A stretch of 5,933 bases of DNA from Candidatus Saccharibacteria bacterium UBA949. Its GTDB lineage: Bacteria > Patescibacteriota > Saccharimonadia > Saccharimonadales > Saccharimonadaceae. This document shows positions 5,797 to 5,933 of this stretch, one piece after another. Below the pieces are notes generated by a model. The model searched no databases. It saw only the letters and a list, made by a program, of their open reading frames with translations, and was not told the DNA's origin. Where the stretch lies: contig DBCV01000034.1 of NCBI GenBank assembly GCA_002293245.1, positions 5,095 through 11,027 on the forward strand, read 5' to 3'. Numbering within the stretch: the first letter of the stretch is position 1; each line of letters starts with the position of its first letter. The position numbers and the translations under genes are program-made.

Positions 5797-5933
5797 ATGA
5801 AGAAAGAAGAAAAATTTCGAACAATTTATGATGATACGTACGATCACTTGTTGAAGTATCTGGTGTATCATTGTAGTAATTATGACGATGCTAATGATAT
5901 CGCGCAGGAGACTTATGCGGATCTGTATCGACA
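5797..5933 (+). CDS. sigma-70-family RNA polymerase sigma factor, 5' part
   Basis: Only the first 45 codons are present; the gene runs off the window. The protein begins MKKEEKFRTIYDDTYDHLLK and continues to DDANDIAQETYADLYR, the typical region 2 pattern (about residues 8-45) of extracytoplasmic-function-like sigma factors. The DIAQETY segment corresponds to the conserved D-[IL]-x-Q-[ED]-T-[FY] core-binding helix. GGGTGA (5784-5789) or GAGGG (5788-5792) can serve as ribosome binding site for the ATG at 5797. The 54-bp gap after the tRNA terminator has TTGAAA (5751-5756), but no matching -10 at proper spacing. No anti-sigma gene can be seen, so the signal it answers to is unknown. Confidence 0.85.
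   Translation, partial: MKKEEKFRTIYDDTYDHLLKYLVYHCSNYDDANDIAQETYADLYR

Noticed and set aside
5376..5824. Minus-strand reading frames across the rubrerythrin end, tRNA and terminator
   Set aside because: They cross a clear tRNA gene and its terminator. The apparent protein similarity to other database entries would come from mis-called ORFs over tRNA genes.

Overview
The window reads as a piece of a small, reduced bacterial genome, most likely from the Patescibacteria/CPR and probably a Candidatus Saccharibacteria (TM7) relative. Four things point there: the style of the isoleucyl-tRNA synthetase, a PemK/MazF-type protein opening with MRDYLYWY, very tight gene packing, and strong G-over-C skew on the coding strand. 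This placement comes from family resemblance and was not searched. TGA acts as a normal stop (three genes end on it at the expected length), which argues against the UGA-recoded Gracilibacteria/Absconditabacteria.

Layout: every gene is on the + strand. Positions 2-5014 form one compact unit of five genes. These are an MmcQ/YjbR-family protein, a nucleotidyltransferase-fold protein, a histidine phosphatase, a PemK/MazF-family endoribonuclease-like protein and isoleucyl-tRNA synthetase (ileS). They are joined by 4-nt, 4-nt and 8-nt overlaps and a 1-nt gap, so one transcript with translational coupling is likely. Next come a rubrerythrin gene with a TATAAT box directly after the ileS stop (5015-5600), a tRNA-Pro(UGG) gene with an extended -10 promoter and a hairpin-plus-T-run terminator (5622-5742), and the first 45 codons of a sigma-70-family factor cut by the window end (5797-5933). 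No stretch of more than 300 bases lacks a gene.

How the genes relate: ileS and the tRNA gene serve translation, rubrerythrin serves peroxide/oxygen defence, and the truncated sigma factor serves transcriptional control. The small genes ahead of ileS have no obvious pathway link to it. A MazF-like RNase without a visible partner antitoxin sits 1 nt ahead of an essential gene.

The most unusual structure is a pair of in-frame additions. The PemK/MazF gene carries a 68-codon tail built from two inverted repeats, each abutting a copy of a 21-nt direct repeat (19/21 identical). The synthetase carries a roughly 43-codon insertion with shifted base and codon use, a tandem 8/9-mer and an inverted repeat. 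Together they suggest small palindromic elements that insert into genes and keep the frame open, comparable in concept to the Rickettsia palindromic elements. That reading is inference.
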